A stretch of 64,000 nucleotides of DNA from Pontibacter liquoris (lineage in GTDB: Bacteria; Bacteroidota; Bacteroidia; Cytophagales; Hymenobacteraceae). Location: the NCBI RefSeq assembly GCF_022758235.1, contig NZ_JALEBG010000003.1, positions 248,001-312,000 of the forward strand, written 5' to 3'. Below the pieces are notes generated by a model. That model was not told where the DNA came from. It saw nothing but the letters and a program-made list of their open reading frames with translations, and searched no databases. Of this stretch, positions 45,898 to 55,126 are shown one piece after another. Numbering within the stretch: position 1 is the stretch's first letter; the number at the start of each line of letters is the position of its first letter. The translations under genes were made by a program, and so were the position numbers.

Positions 45898-45993
45898 GGC
45901 GGCATGAGGCTTGTTCTAAATTTTAGCTAAATTTACGATAATTACGGCTAATCCTGGTCCTATACTTACCTAAACCGCTGCGCTCCTGCTTTA

Positions 45994-46665
45994 TTGCCTA
46001 TGTCCCTGCTGCTTACCCGACAATTGAATCCGCACACGCTGCTGGGCATCTGGCAACTGACGGAGCCTTTGGAAGAATTACGGCAATTGCTGCCACCTCA
46101 TGCCGATGCCAGCCAGTTAAGCGGGCAGGCGCACCCACGGCGGCAACGGGAATGGCTGGCGAGCCGTGCGCTGGCCTACCAACTTTTGCAGCATTTCACC
46201 TCCGAGCCCCTTACCCTGCAACGCAACGAGTTGGGCAAGCCCTACTTTGCGCAAAAGGGCCTGCATGTATCAATTACCCACTCGCCGCACCTGGCTGCCG
46301 TTATACTTTCCGATAAGTATGAGGTTGGCACAGATATTGAACTTATCAGCCCGAAAGCATTGCGGGTAGCTGATAAATTTTTGTCTGAAGCAGAGAGGCA
46401 ATATACCCTGGGCGATGAGCAACAGACCTGCCTGTACTGGAGTGCCAAAGAAACTTTGTACAAATTATACAGCCGTAAAAAGCTTATTTTGAAAGACAAT
46501 CTGCTGATTGGCCCTGCTGCACAGAAGAATATGTTGCATGGTTGGGTACAAACCGAAAATTTTTCTAAATTATACCAGGTTTCCTACGAAACACTCCAAA
46601 ACCACGTACTGACCTATTGCATCGACAACACACCTAACATTCCACAACAAACCATACTTATATGA
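45994..46665 (+). CDS. 4'-phosphopantetheinyl transferase (Sfp type)
   Basis: A 223-residue protein. The magnesium-binding motif is YEVGTDIELI and the second motif YWSAKETLYKLYS, as in Sfp/AcpS-like enzymes. KPYFAQKGLHVSITHSPHLA precedes them. It loads phosphopantetheine from CoA onto carrier proteins. The stop overlaps the next gene's start by 4 bases (46662-46665). Confidence 0.92.
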   Translation: MPMSLLLTRQLNPHTLLGIWQLTEPLEELRQLLPPHADASQLSGQAHPRRQREWLASRALAYQLLQHFTSEPLTLQRNELGKPYFAQKGLHVSITHSPHLAAVILSDKYEVGTDIELISPKALRVADKFLSEAERQYTLGDEQQTCLYWSAKETLYKLYSRKKLILKDNLLIGPAAQKNMLHGWVQTENFSKLYQVSYETLQNHVLTYCIDNTPNIPQQTILI

Positions 46666-47252
46666 AACGTTTCGCCGCTTTTGCCGCCACCCTGCTTATT
46701 ACGGTCAGTGCTTTTGCACAGGCAGGCGGGTACCAGTTAGGTGAGAAAGTGGCTGACTTTTCGCTGAAAGACGGCAGCAGCAAAGCAACTTCGCTCAGCG
46801 ATTTTGGCTCTAACCAAACTGTGGTGCTTGTCTTTACCAACAACAACTGCCCTTACGCCAAGCTTTATGAGAAACGCCTGGTAAGCCTGGCCAACGCATA
46901 TGGCAGCAAAGGCGTGCAGTTTGTGTTTATCAACCCGAGCGTGGGCAGCGGCGACGGCAGCGAAACGCTGGCCGACATGGCTGCTAAGAACTACAGCTTC
47001 CCGTACTTAGCCGATGAAGGACAGAAAGTTAGCGGGCAGTTTGGCGCCACCAAAACCCCGGAAGCCTTTGTGCTGCAAAACAGTGATGGTGGCTTTGTAC
47101 TAAAGTATAAAGGTGCCATAGACGATAATCCACAGCTGGAAAGCGGCGTGAAGGAATTTTACCTCAAACGGGTACTTGACGAGGTGCTGGCTAACAAAAC
47201 CGTCACCACACTGGGTAAACGCCCGACAGGCTGCCTGATCAAGAAATACTAA
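46662..47252 (+). CDS. Exported thioredoxin-like/peroxiredoxin-fold protein
   Basis: A 196-residue protein with signal peptide (MKRFAAFAATLLITVSAFAQ). The redox strand reads VVLVFTNNNCPYAKLYEKRL, with one Cys where thioredoxins have CxxC; ATKTPEAFVLQN carries the cis-Pro loop. A second conserved Cys sits at the end (RPTGCLIKKY). This matches a redoxin-domain subfamily of Bacteroidota periplasmic proteins. The exact electron partner is unknown. It overlaps the phosphopantetheinyl transferase gene by 4 bases and ends at a strong terminator. Confidence 0.87.
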   Translation: MKRFAAFAATLLITVSAFAQAGGYQLGEKVADFSLKDGSSKATSLSDFGSNQTVVLVFTNNNCPYAKLYEKRLVSLANAYGSKGVQFVFINPSVGSGDGSETLADMAAKNYSFPYLADEGQKVSGQFGATKTPEAFVLQNSDGGFVLKYKGAIDDNPQLESGVKEFYLKRVLDEVLANKTVTTLGKRPTGCLIKKY

Positions 47253-47256
47253 GTAT

Positions 47257-47317
47257 AACAAGTATAAACAGCAAAGCCGCCCCGGCAACCGGGGCGGCTT
47301 TGCTGTTTATACTTGTT
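47257..47317. terminator. 29-bp-stem terminator with AAGTATA/TATACTT arms
   Basis: 47257-47285 pairs perfectly with 47289-47317 around loop CAA. The outer part of the stem is CAAGTATAAACAGC with its complement, a facing pair of the recurring word. A T-rich flank follows on the plus strand. Confidence 0.92.
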
Positions 47318-47350
47318 TTGGCTGCAATTGCTTTTTCTTTTTGAACGCTC

Positions 47351-47588
47351 TCCTGGCGCAAGCGTCCGCTTGTGACTGGCTATCGTTTAAACCTCTGCCC
47401 TCGTCGAATTATGAATCTGACAATATACTTAGGACACGGGTTACAAAACCGCGGCAACAAATGAGTTTTCGCAGGTGTAAACACCCCTGTAGTCCCCTCA
47501 AGGGGACAGTTTCGCACAGCACCTTATCCCTTTCTAAGTATAAGTGCCAGGACTAACTTATCAGCACAAGCGGACGCTTGCGCCAGGA
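47351..47588. repeat. Perfect 24-bp inverted repeat pair flanking 190 bp
   Basis: 47351-47374 and 47565-47588 are perfect inverted copies (core CTGGCGCAAGCGTCCGCTTG). The 190 bp between hold no gene, a GTCCCC/GGGGAC hairpin near 47495 and TATACTT/AAGTATA words near 47424 and 47536. A diverged single copy is at 21339-21360. No flanking target duplication is seen. Confidence 0.8.
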
Positions 47589-47613
47589 AGTGCCAAAGCT
47601 TGTATTATACTTC

Positions 47614-48459
47614 CTATACTCCCGGTTCGTCGGTGATGGCGGCCAGCAGTTTGGTTACCTCGGTGGCTTTGTCCAGGTCATCCATTTTCTCGAAGGCAAA
47701 AGCCAGGTTGCGCAAGGCCCGCTTGATGATATCCAGGTTAGAGCAGGGCTCGTAAAAAATATCGATCGGGTTGAGGTTGAGCTGCAGAATATAGTTGTCG
47801 ATGTCGGCTTTGGAGAGGATGAGGCCTTTGTTGTACACGTTGATGTAAAACTGGATGCCATCCAGCTTATAGGTAAGTATAAACAGGTTGGGCAGGTTTA
47901 CGCCGTATACGGGCATGTCCAGGCGCTTGGCAATGATCATGTAGATCACGCAAAGCGTGAGCGGGTTGCCGCGCTTGGTTTCCAGCACCAGGTGCAGCAT
48001 GGAGTTGGCCGGCGAGTGGAAATTCTTGGTGTTGGCCGAGAAACGCTTTTCCCGGAACAGCACGTTGTTCAGCGACTTTACCTGGTCGTAGGGATGCATT
48101 TCGGATTTCATGTGTGTCCAGGCATCAAAGTATAACTGGTCTACGGCCTGCGTTATGGCGCTATACTCCACGTCAGGGTACAGGTAGGAGTTTACCAGCC
48201 ACATGCCTTTGAGCAAATCCTGGCCGCCTTCCTGCTGCCACTCCTGCAGGCGGCGCGTCAGCCCGTCGAACTGCAGGTTATGAATCAGGTCCTCGATCTT
48301 TTTCTGAAGGTCTGGATTCAGGGTTTCCTCCCACTCCTCTTCCAGAAAAGGAATAATGCCTTCTCCGAGCGATACTATCTTCTGCTCCACATGCGACGCT
48401 ACCTCGTAATCCCCATCATCCAGCAAAGAGATGAGCGCCTTTATTTCTGTCTTGTTCAC
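47614..48459 (-). CDS. Transglutaminase-like (SirB1 family) protein
   Basis: A 281-residue protein. The N-terminal ~90 residues are HEAT-like helices (LISLLDDGDYEVASHVEQKI). The middle has the Transglut_core2/SirB1 wording NSMLHLVLETKRGNPLTLCV and MPVYGVNLPNLFILTY, without a clear classical Cys-His-Asp triad in usual spacing. The C-terminus is TPR-like (ALRNLAFAFEKMDDLDKATE). Function in this family is unclear. No operon partner. Confidence 0.86.
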   Translation of the reverse strand: MNKTEIKALISLLDDGDYEVASHVEQKIVSLGEGIIPFLEEEWEETLNPDLQKKIEDLIHNLQFDGLTRRLQEWQQEGGQDLLKGMWLVNSYLYPDVEYSAITQAVDQLYFDAWTHMKSEMHPYDQVKSLNNVLFREKRFSANTKNFHSPANSMLHLVLETKRGNPLTLCVIYMIIAKRLDMPVYGVNLPNLFILTYKLDGIQFYINVYNKGLILSKADIDNYILQLNLNPIDIFYEPCSNLDIIKRALRNLAFAFEKMDDLDKATEVTKLLAAITDEPGV

Positions 48460-48575
48460 GCTTTATTTAATTAGAAATTCAAAATTAGAAATTAGAAAGC
48501 AGGGTTTCTTACAAGTCTGTTCTTAATTATACCCGCATTTCTAATTTCTAATTCATAATTTTTAATTTAACCTTC
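48460..48575. repeat. Inverted pair of AATTAGAA tandem words
   Basis: A left copy with AATTAGAAATTAGAAA directly beyond the transglutaminase-like start (~48468-48498) pairs with TTTCTAATTTCTAATT (48537-48553), which nearly touches the acyl-CoA carboxylase stop. Confidence 0.75.
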
Positions 48576-50204
48576 TCACGTCTGGATCACGCCCACATTG
48601 TATGGTTTTTCGATGGGCGCATGGTTGGCGGCCTCAATGCCCATCGAGATCACCTTGCGGGTTTCCAGCGGGTCAATAATACCGTCTACCCAAAGGCGGG
48701 CCGCCGCATAGTAGGGCGAGAGCTCCTCGTTATACTTGTCCGTAATGCGGCTGAGGAGCTCCTGTTCGGCTTCGGGTGTAATTTCCTCGCCTTTGGCCTT
48801 GAGCGCCGAAACCTGGATCTGCAGCAGGGTGTTGGCCGCCGCAGCGCCGCTCATCACGGCCAGCTGCGCGGTAGGCCAGGCATAGATCAGCCGCGGGTCG
48901 TAGGCTTTGCCACACATGGCATAGTTGCCGGCGCCATAGCTGTTGCCGATCAGGATGGTAAATTTTGGTACCACCGAGTTGGCCATGGCACTGACCATTT
49001 TGGCTCCATCTTTAATAATGCCGCCATGCTCGGACTTGCTGCCTACCATAAAACCGGACACATCCTGCAGAAACACAAGTGGAATCTTTTTCTGGTTGCA
49101 ATTCATGATAAAGCGCGCCGCTTTGTCGGCCGAGTCGGAATAGATCACGCCGCCCATCTGCATCTCGCCTTTCTTGCTCTTCACGATCTTGCGCTGGTTG
49201 GCCACAATGCCCACCGACCAGCCATCGATACGGGCCAGGCCGCAGATCAGCGTCTGCCCGTAAAGCTCTTTGTAAAGTTCAAACTCCGAGTTGTCCACCA
49301 AGCGCAGGATAATGTCCATCATGTCGTATGGTTTTACGCGGTCGGCAGGCAGCAGGCCGTAAATTTCCCGTTCGTCTTTGGCAGGTGCCACGGGCTGCGC
49401 GCGGTTAAAACCGGCTTTGGGGTTGTCGCCCATCTTATCAAAGATGTTGCGGATATGGTCCAGTGCCTCCTGGTCGTTTTTGCACTTATAGTCGGTTACG
49501 CCCGAAATCTCGGAGTGCGTGGTGGCACCGCCTAAGGTCTCGTTGTCTATACTTTCGCCGATGGCGGATTTCACCAGGTACGAACCCGCCAGGAACACCG
49601 AGCCGGTGCCTTCCACAATCAGCGCCTCGTCGCTCATAATGGGCAGGTAAGCGCCGCCGGCCACACAGCTGCCCATGATGGCGGCAATCTGCACAATGCC
49701 CATGGCGCTCATTACAGCGTTGTTGCGGAACATCCGGCCAAAGTGCTCTTTGTCGGGGAAAATTTCGTTCTGCATCGGCAGAAACACGCCCGCACTGTCG
49801 ACCAGGTATACAATGGGCAGTTTGTTTTCTATCGCGATCTCCTGGGCACGCAGGTTCTTCTTGGCCGTGATCGGGAACCAAGCACCGGCTTTTACCGTGG
49901 CATCGTTGGCTACTACCACGCACTGGCGCCCTTTTATGTAGCCAATGCCTGTTACCACACCGCCGCCAGGGCAGCCGCCCACATCCTGGTACATGCCTTC
50001 GCCCGCAAAGGCGGCAATCTCCAGAAATTCGGCTCCTTCGTCGAGCAGGTAGGCAATGCGCTCGCGGGCGGTCAGCTTGCCTTTGTCGTGTTCTTTTCGG
50101 ATGCGCTTCTCGCCGCCACCTAGGTATACTTTGTTCAGTTTGTTCTTCAGCTGAAAGGTCAGCTGCTTCAGGGCGTCTTCGTTTTTATTGAATTCGATAT
50201 CCAT
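48576..50204 (-). CDS. Acyl-CoA carboxylase beta subunit, methylcrotonyl-type
   Basis: A 542-residue carboxyltransferase subunit. GKLTARERIAYLLDEGAEFL opens the fold. VVVANDATVKAGAWFPITAK and AQEIAIENKLPIVYLVDSAG are closer to methylcrotonyl-CoA carboxylase than to propionyl-CoA carboxylase, as are MGSCVAGGAYLPIMSDEALI and GSVFLAGSYLVKSAIGE. It transfers carboxyl from biotin to an acyl-CoA. The biotin-carrying alpha subunit is not in the window. A propionyl-CoA role, feeding the mutase above, cannot be ruled out. Confidence 0.9.
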   Translation of the reverse strand: MDIEFNKNEDALKQLTFQLKNKLNKVYLGGGEKRIRKEHDKGKLTARERIAYLLDEGAEFLEIAAFAGEGMYQDVGGCPGGGVVTGIGYIKGRQCVVVANDATVKAGAWFPITAKKNLRAQEIAIENKLPIVYLVDSAGVFLPMQNEIFPDKEHFGRMFRNNAVMSAMGIVQIAAIMGSCVAGGAYLPIMSDEALIVEGTGSVFLAGSYLVKSAIGESIDNETLGGATTHSEISGVTDYKCKNDQEALDHIRNIFDKMGDNPKAGFNRAQPVAPAKDEREIYGLLPADRVKPYDMMDIILRLVDNSEFELYKELYGQTLICGLARIDGWSVGIVANQRKIVKSKKGEMQMGGVIYSDSADKAARFIMNCNQKKIPLVFLQDVSGFMVGSKSEHGGIIKDGAKMVSAMANSVVPKFTILIGNSYGAGNYAMCGKAYDPRLIYAWPTAQLAVMSGAAAANTLLQIQVSALKAKGEEITPEAEQELLSRITDKYNEELSPYYAAARLWVDGIIDPLETRKVISMGIEAANHAPIEKPYNVGVIQT

Positions 50205-50403
50205 GCGGGTATAGTAAATAAAAGGGACACAAGTATCAGGATAGTAGATACCAGATTTTTTATATTGATTTATACTTCATCATGAACAGGATAAAACGGG
50301 TCATATCTTTATCCGCTTCCTTCGAAGTAGGGTACTGCGGTACAATGAAAAATCCGCCCTGTAAAGCAGCGGATCTCACAACGGCATATGTTTACATTCC
50401 GGC

Positions 50404-51507
50404 TTATTTTTGTGACTTTACCGAATCAGTTCGGGTAGTAGCGGGCGCAGCCTGCAACGGCTTCACAGCAGTGCCGACCGGCACATATACGGTGTCGGGT
50501 GCAGGGCTGTTAAACTCGGTGGGATGTTCTTCCTGCAGCTCCTTCACCTCGTCCAGGGTAATCACACGACCCGTCGGATCTATTTTATACTTGTCTTTGC
50601 GGCCCAGTAGCGAGAAGTGCACATAGCGTTTGGGGTATGCCTGAATGTCGCGCAGCAGCAGGTTTAAGGCTTCTGTGGACTTGTTCATGTTGTTATAAAG
50701 CTCGCGGTCGTTCATCAGCTTGCCAATAGAACCCTGGTCGGAGTTAAGCTTGGCCACGGTGGTCTGCATCTCCGCCACAGCCAGGTTGGCATTCTTCACC
50801 AGCTTGGTTACTTCAGCCTGCTTCAGCGTATCGGTGATCTCGGCCATGTTCAGGGCAATCCGGTCGATGTAACGCTGGGTTTGTTTCAGCGAAGAAGTTA
50901 AATCGTTGAGGTTGGAGGCAATGGCGCTGATATTTTGCTGGTTAGCCCGCAGAATGGCGTTTACGGCATCGGTGGTTTCTTTGGTATTGGCCAGAATGGC
51001 CTGCACATTCCCCTTGGCTTCGCTTTCGAGCAGCCGGTTTACGCGCGCCAGCGTGGTGTCTACCTTGTCGATGATGGGCACCGTTTTGGTGGTGATCATA
51101 TCGGTGATGCTACTTTGCTTAAAAGCGATCAGCTCTTCCCCGCCGTTATATTTTTTGGTGCTGTTGCCAAGGTGTAACGTAACGGCTTTGCCTCCCAGCA
51201 GGTCGGAACTCGACAGCGCGGCAATGGTGGAGTCACCCACCTGCAGGTCTTTCAATATCTCGATATCTACCCTGATCTTGTTGCCGGCATCCGTTAGCAG
51301 CGTCATATTCTGCACAGACCCAACCTGGATGCCATTCAGGATAACAGGATTGGAAACGGTGAGGCCATCAACGTTATCATACACAACGTAGTAGCGCCTT
51401 TGATTAGAGAACAGATCGGACCCTTTCAGAAACATGAAACCAAAGTACAGGAGTACGAGGGATACAATACCGAGCAGGGCAACTTTAATTTCTTTGGATA
51501 TCTTCAC
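50404..51507 (-). CDS. MlaD/MCE-domain lipid transport protein
   Basis: A 367-residue protein with one N-terminal membrane helix (EIKVALLGIVSLVLLYFGFM) and the MCE core YVVYDNVDGLTVSNPVILNG and IQVGSVQNMTLLTD. A long coiled-coil/helical tail follows (~150-300), and the C-terminus is low-complexity. MCE rings shuttle lipids between membranes with an ABC transporter, whose other subunits are not here. It lies 21 bp after the amidase gene and is probably co-transcribed. Confidence 0.92.
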   Translation of the reverse strand: MKISKEIKVALLGIVSLVLLYFGFMFLKGSDLFSNQRRYYVVYDNVDGLTVSNPVILNGIQVGSVQNMTLLTDAGNKIRVDIEILKDLQVGDSTIAALSSSDLLGGKAVTLHLGNSTKKYNGGEELIAFKQSSITDMITTKTVPIIDKVDTTLARVNRLLESEAKGNVQAILANTKETTDAVNAILRANQQNISAIASNLNDLTSSLKQTQRYIDRIALNMAEITDTLKQAEVTKLVKNANLAVAEMQTTVAKLNSDQGSIGKLMNDRELYNNMNKSTEALNLLLRDIQAYPKRYVHFSLLGRKDKYKIDPTGRVITLDEVKELQEEHPTEFNSPAPDTVYVPVGTAVKPLQAAPATTRTDSVKSQK

Positions 51508-51528
51508 GTAAGGGTTTGGCTTGGTGGA

Positions 51529-52311
51529 TTAGTTCATGGCCTCCAGCTCCTGTTTATAAGCTTTGAAAGCACGATATATACCTGATGCCATATACGATTG
51601 CCCGGACTTATCGTTAAGATATTTTTCTTCTGCGGCGTTGGTCAGGAACCCGCACTCAATCAGCACGCTAGGCATGTAAGATTTCCAGAGCACCAGAAAT
51701 GGTGCCTGCTTCACGCCACGGCTGCTGCGGCCTACCTTGTGTTTAAACTCCTGCTCCACTTTTTCGGCAAAACGCAGGCTGTTGTCTATGTAAGCGCTTT
51801 GCTGCAGGGCAAACAGGATGTGGCTCTGCGGCGAGTGAGGATCAAAGCCGTTATACTTGTCTTTGTAGTTGTCTTCCTGCAGAATTACGGCGTTTTCGCG
51901 CTTGGCTACCAGCAGGTTGCCCTCCGATTTCTGCAGACCCATGGTATAGGTTTCAGTGCCAAAAGCAGTAGAAGGGCCCGAATTGAGGTGAATGGAGATA
52001 AAAAGGTCTGCGTTGTTTTTGTTGGCGATGCCGGCCCGGTCCACCAGTTCCACAAACGTATCATCGTCGCGGGTATAGATCACTTTCACGTCGGGCAGGT
52101 TGCGCTCGATCAGGCTGCCTACCTGCAAGGCCAGTTTGAGGGCCACATCGGCCTCGTGCGAGAATTTGCCATTGCAGCCCACATCTTTGCCGCCATGGCC
52201 GGCATCGATCACTACCGTGCGCAGCGTATATTCTTTTCGGAAAGTTAATTTACTTGAGGTACACAGCAAAAAGACTACAGCCAGGAACGAAACAGCAACA
52301 ATATTTCTCAC
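51529..52311 (-). CDS. N-acetylmuramoyl-L-alanine amidase (Amidase_3)
   Basis: A 260-residue protein with an N-terminal hydrophobic anchor or signal (IVAVSFLAVVFLLCTSS). Zinc-site motifs: VVIDAGHGGKDVGCNG, the Glu of KFSHEADVALKLA, DLFISIHLNSGPS, and the catalytic Glu in PSVLIECGFLTNAAEE. It cuts the amide bond of peptidoglycan stems in the periplasm. It is divergent from the LptD-like gene and first in an operon with the MlaD gene; this amidase-MlaD-LptD grouping is common in the phylum. Confidence 0.95.
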   Translation of the reverse strand: MRNIVAVSFLAVVFLLCTSSKLTFRKEYTLRTVVIDAGHGGKDVGCNGKFSHEADVALKLALQVGSLIERNLPDVKVIYTRDDDTFVELVDRAGIANKNNADLFISIHLNSGPSTAFGTETYTMGLQKSEGNLLVAKRENAVILQEDNYKDKYNGFDPHSPQSHILFALQQSAYIDNSLRFAEKVEQEFKHKVGRSSRGVKQAPFLVLWKSYMPSVLIECGFLTNAAEEKYLNDKSGQSYMASGIYRAFKAYKQELEAMN

Positions 52312-52338
52312 AACGCTCGTTAGTTAAAAGTTAAACAA

Positions 52339-52346
52339 TAACTTTG
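52339..52346 (+). promoter_or_regulatory. Promoter -7 element TAACTTTG
   Basis: A TAnnTTTG match in the 72-bp divergent spacer, 38 bases before the LptD-like start. The spacer must also hold the amidase promoter on the other strand. Confidence 0.55.
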
Positions 52347-52383
52347 TACAAATTAAATAAAACTTTAGGGAAGTCTGAAGAAG

Positions 52384-55053
52384 TTGCGCCACATTTTGAT
52401 TTTTTTACTGCTCCTGCAGTTCAGCCTGCTTTCTGCGCTTACTGTAAAAGCGCAGACCGTGCCACGTACGCCGGTTCCGCAGCAGGATACCCTAACGACA
52501 GGGCAAGATTCACTCACACTTTCAAAGCCAAAAGGCGACATTGAGACCACCATCAAATACTCTGCCAGGGATTCTATCCAGTTTGAAGTAGGGCGCAAGG
52601 TGGTGCACCTCTTTGGCGATGCCAAGATCAACTACGGCACCATGTCTCTGGAAGCTGCCTACATCGAGATCAACTACGACACCAATACCCTGACCGCTAC
52701 CACCGGGGCCGACTCTACCGGAAAGCAGGTCGGTGTGCCGGTGTTTGTAAACGGTAGCGAAACGTATGCCGCCAAGCGCATTGCCTATAACTACAAATCA
52801 AAGAAAGGGCGCATCTCCGATGTGGTTACGCAGCAGGGCGAAGGCTATATACACGCTGAGGTTGTCAAGAAAAACGAGCTCGACCAGATCTACGGCCTGC
52901 ATGCCCGCTATACGACCTGTAACCTGGAGCACCCCCACTTTTACATCAATGCCACGCGCATTAAAGCAATCCCCAACGATAAGGTGATGTCGGGGCCGTT
53001 TAACCTGGTGATCAGCGGCATTCCGACGCCGCTGGGCTTTTTGTTCGGCCTGTTCCCCACTCCCCGGGCGGGGCGCTCTTCGGGTGTTATTGTGCCCAGC
53101 TTCGGCGAGTCGGGTCTGCGGGGTTTTTATTTGCAGGATGGCGGCTATTACTTTGCCTGGAACGACTACGTGGGCACCAGCCTGACGGGCAGCATTTACT
53201 CGCTGGGCAGCTACGATGTAAGTATGGCTACCACGTACAACAACCGCTACAAGTATCGCGGCAATGTCAATTTCCAGTATTCATACTTTAAAACTGACGA
53301 GGCCGATGTCGCTCAGTCGCGCTCTACAGACGATCTTTCCCGGTATGTGCCCGAACATGACCGTTCCTTTGGCATCCAATGGTCGCACTCGCCGGTGCCT
53401 AAGCCCGGGCAGGGCCGGTTTTCGGCCAGTGTAAACGCCCGCAGCAGCATGGAAAAAAGCGCGCGCTACAACAGTGCCGCCAACTACCTGGCCGCCACGC
53501 TCAACTCCACCATCTCGTATCAGAAAAATATCCAGAACTCGCCTTTCAGCTACGGCATCACCCTAAGCCAGGGGCAGAATACCTCGGGCACGATGAATTT
53601 TGTGTTGCCAGACATTAACCTGAGCATGACGCAGACAAGTATCTCAGAGCTGCTCACCAACAAGCCGCCGGTAGGCAAGTGGTACGAAAAATTTCAGCTC
53701 GGCTATGGCGTGCGGTTCCAGAATTCGATCGACAACATTATTGGCGCCCGCCAGATATCGGGCATTGACGCCATTGGCGAAACGACCAATACCGATACCA
53801 TTGCCGTTAACCTCAACAACCTGGGCCAACTCTGGAAGAACGGGCGCCGCAGTGCCGTGCACAACTTCTCGTTCAGTTTGGGCAACTATAAAGTACTACG
53901 CTTCCTGAACTTTACGCCAAGTATGAGTTACCAGGAAACCTGGCTCGACCAGAAGTATACCTACAGCTTTGACCCCGACTCGCAGAAAGTGCGCATCGAT
54001 ACGGCCCGCTTCGGCAGGGTGTATAACTACAGCGCCGGCGCTTCGCTTACCACCCAGGTATATGGCACCTATGTTTTAAATGGAAAGCGGATTCAGGCCA
54101 TCCGCCACAAGATCACGCCAAGTATAGGCTACTCGTACCGCCCGGATTTTGGTGCGCAGAGCTTTGGCTTTTACCAGAACTTCCAGACCGGCGTGGATAC
54201 CACTACCAACCTGCCTATCTATAATACCCTGGGCCGCTACTCCACGGCTTTGCCGGGCCGGGGGCTGCAAAGCAACCTGAACTTCTCGATCCAGCAGAAC
54301 CTGGAAATGAAGGTGAAGGCCCGGGGCGACTCCGCTGCCGGCAAGTTTGAAAAGGTCAGCCTGATCGATAACCTGGGCATCAGCGGGAGTTACAACATGG
54401 CAGCCGATGCCTTCCGGCTCAGCAATATCAACGCCAACATGAACACCACGCTGTTCAAAACCTTTAACGTGCGGGCCAGCGCTACTTTTGACCCTTACAA
54501 GCGCGACAGCCTGAACCGCCGCATAGACGAGTACGCCTTCGATCTCTCCAAACTTAAGCTGGCCACGCTGACCAATGCCCAGTTTGGCGTGAGCGCGAAC
54601 CTGAACCCCAACGACCGCAGCAGCAGAACCCGCACAGCGCCTACCAACCTGCCGGTGCTGCAGCCCGACATTGACCCGCTGGTGCCGGAGTACATAGACT
54701 TTAAAATTCCGTGGACGCTCAGCGTGGACTATACTATTAACTACAGCAAAGGATTAGGGGCCAATGCACGCGGCCAGGCCAACCCGAATAATGTTACGCA
54801 AACCCTGGGCCTGAACGGCTCCCTGAGTTTGTCGGAGAAGTGGAAGATCAGCTATACCACCGGGTATGACTTTACCAACCAGATGATCTCGTTTACCAAC
54901 GTCAACATCAACCGCGACCTGCACTGCTGGGAGATGAGCATCGGCTGGACACCGTTTGGCTTCCAGCGGGGTTATAACTTCACCATCAACGCCCGGTCGG
55001 CCTTACTCCGCGACCTGCGCCTGACCAAAAACAGATCCGGTTGGAACCGGTAA
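52384..55053 (+). CDS. LptD-like LPS-assembly outer-membrane protein
   Basis: An 889-residue protein starting at a TTG codon (MRHILIFLLLLQFSLLSALT, signal peptide). An OstA/LptA-like N-domain follows (~50-240: FGDAKINYGTMSLEAAYIEI, YAAKRIAYNYKSKKGRISDV), then the large C-terminal beta-barrel (~260-889) rich in aromatic/polar alternation. LptD inserts lipopolysaccharide into the outer leaflet. The Bacteroidota form is diverged, so the name is by architecture. A terminator follows at once. Confidence 0.86.
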   Translation: MRHILIFLLLLQFSLLSALTVKAQTVPRTPVPQQDTLTTGQDSLTLSKPKGDIETTIKYSARDSIQFEVGRKVVHLFGDAKINYGTMSLEAAYIEINYDTNTLTATTGADSTGKQVGVPVFVNGSETYAAKRIAYNYKSKKGRISDVVTQQGEGYIHAEVVKKNELDQIYGLHARYTTCNLEHPHFYINATRIKAIPNDKVMSGPFNLVISGIPTPLGFLFGLFPTPRAGRSSGVIVPSFGESGLRGFYLQDGGYYFAWNDYVGTSLTGSIYSLGSYDVSMATTYNNRYKYRGNVNFQYSYFKTDEADVAQSRSTDDLSRYVPEHDRSFGIQWSHSPVPKPGQGRFSASVNARSSMEKSARYNSAANYLAATLNSTISYQKNIQNSPFSYGITLSQGQNTSGTMNFVLPDINLSMTQTSISELLTNKPPVGKWYEKFQLGYGVRFQNSIDNIIGARQISGIDAIGETTNTDTIAVNLNNLGQLWKNGRRSAVHNFSFSLGNYKVLRFLNFTPSMSYQETWLDQKYTYSFDPDSQKVRIDTARFGRVYNYSAGASLTTQVYGTYVLNGKRIQAIRHKITPSIGYSYRPDFGAQSFGFYQNFQTGVDTTTNLPIYNTLGRYSTALPGRGLQSNLNFSIQQNLEMKVKARGDSAAGKFEKVSLIDNLGISGSYNMAADAFRLSNINANMNTTLFKTFNVRASATFDPYKRDSLNRRIDEYAFDLSKLKLATLTNAQFGVSANLNPNDRSSRTRTAPTNLPVLQPDIDPLVPEYIDFKIPWTLSVDYTINYSKGLGANARGQANPNNVTQTLGLNGSLSLSEKWKISYTTGYDFTNQMISFTNVNINRDLHCWEMSIGWTPFGFQRGYNFTINARSALLRDLRLTKNRSGWNR

Positions 55054-55060
55054 ACAAGAG

Positions 55061-55085
55061 CAGCCACAAATTGTGGCTGTTTTTG
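55061..55085 (+). terminator. Terminator after the LptD-like gene
   Basis: Stem CAGCCACAA/TTGTGGCTG followed by TTTTTG, 8 bp past the stop. Confidence 0.85.
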
Positions 55086-55126
55086 TTTTTAGATTTCATA
55101 GCTTTACAACTTAAAACAGGAAAGCT

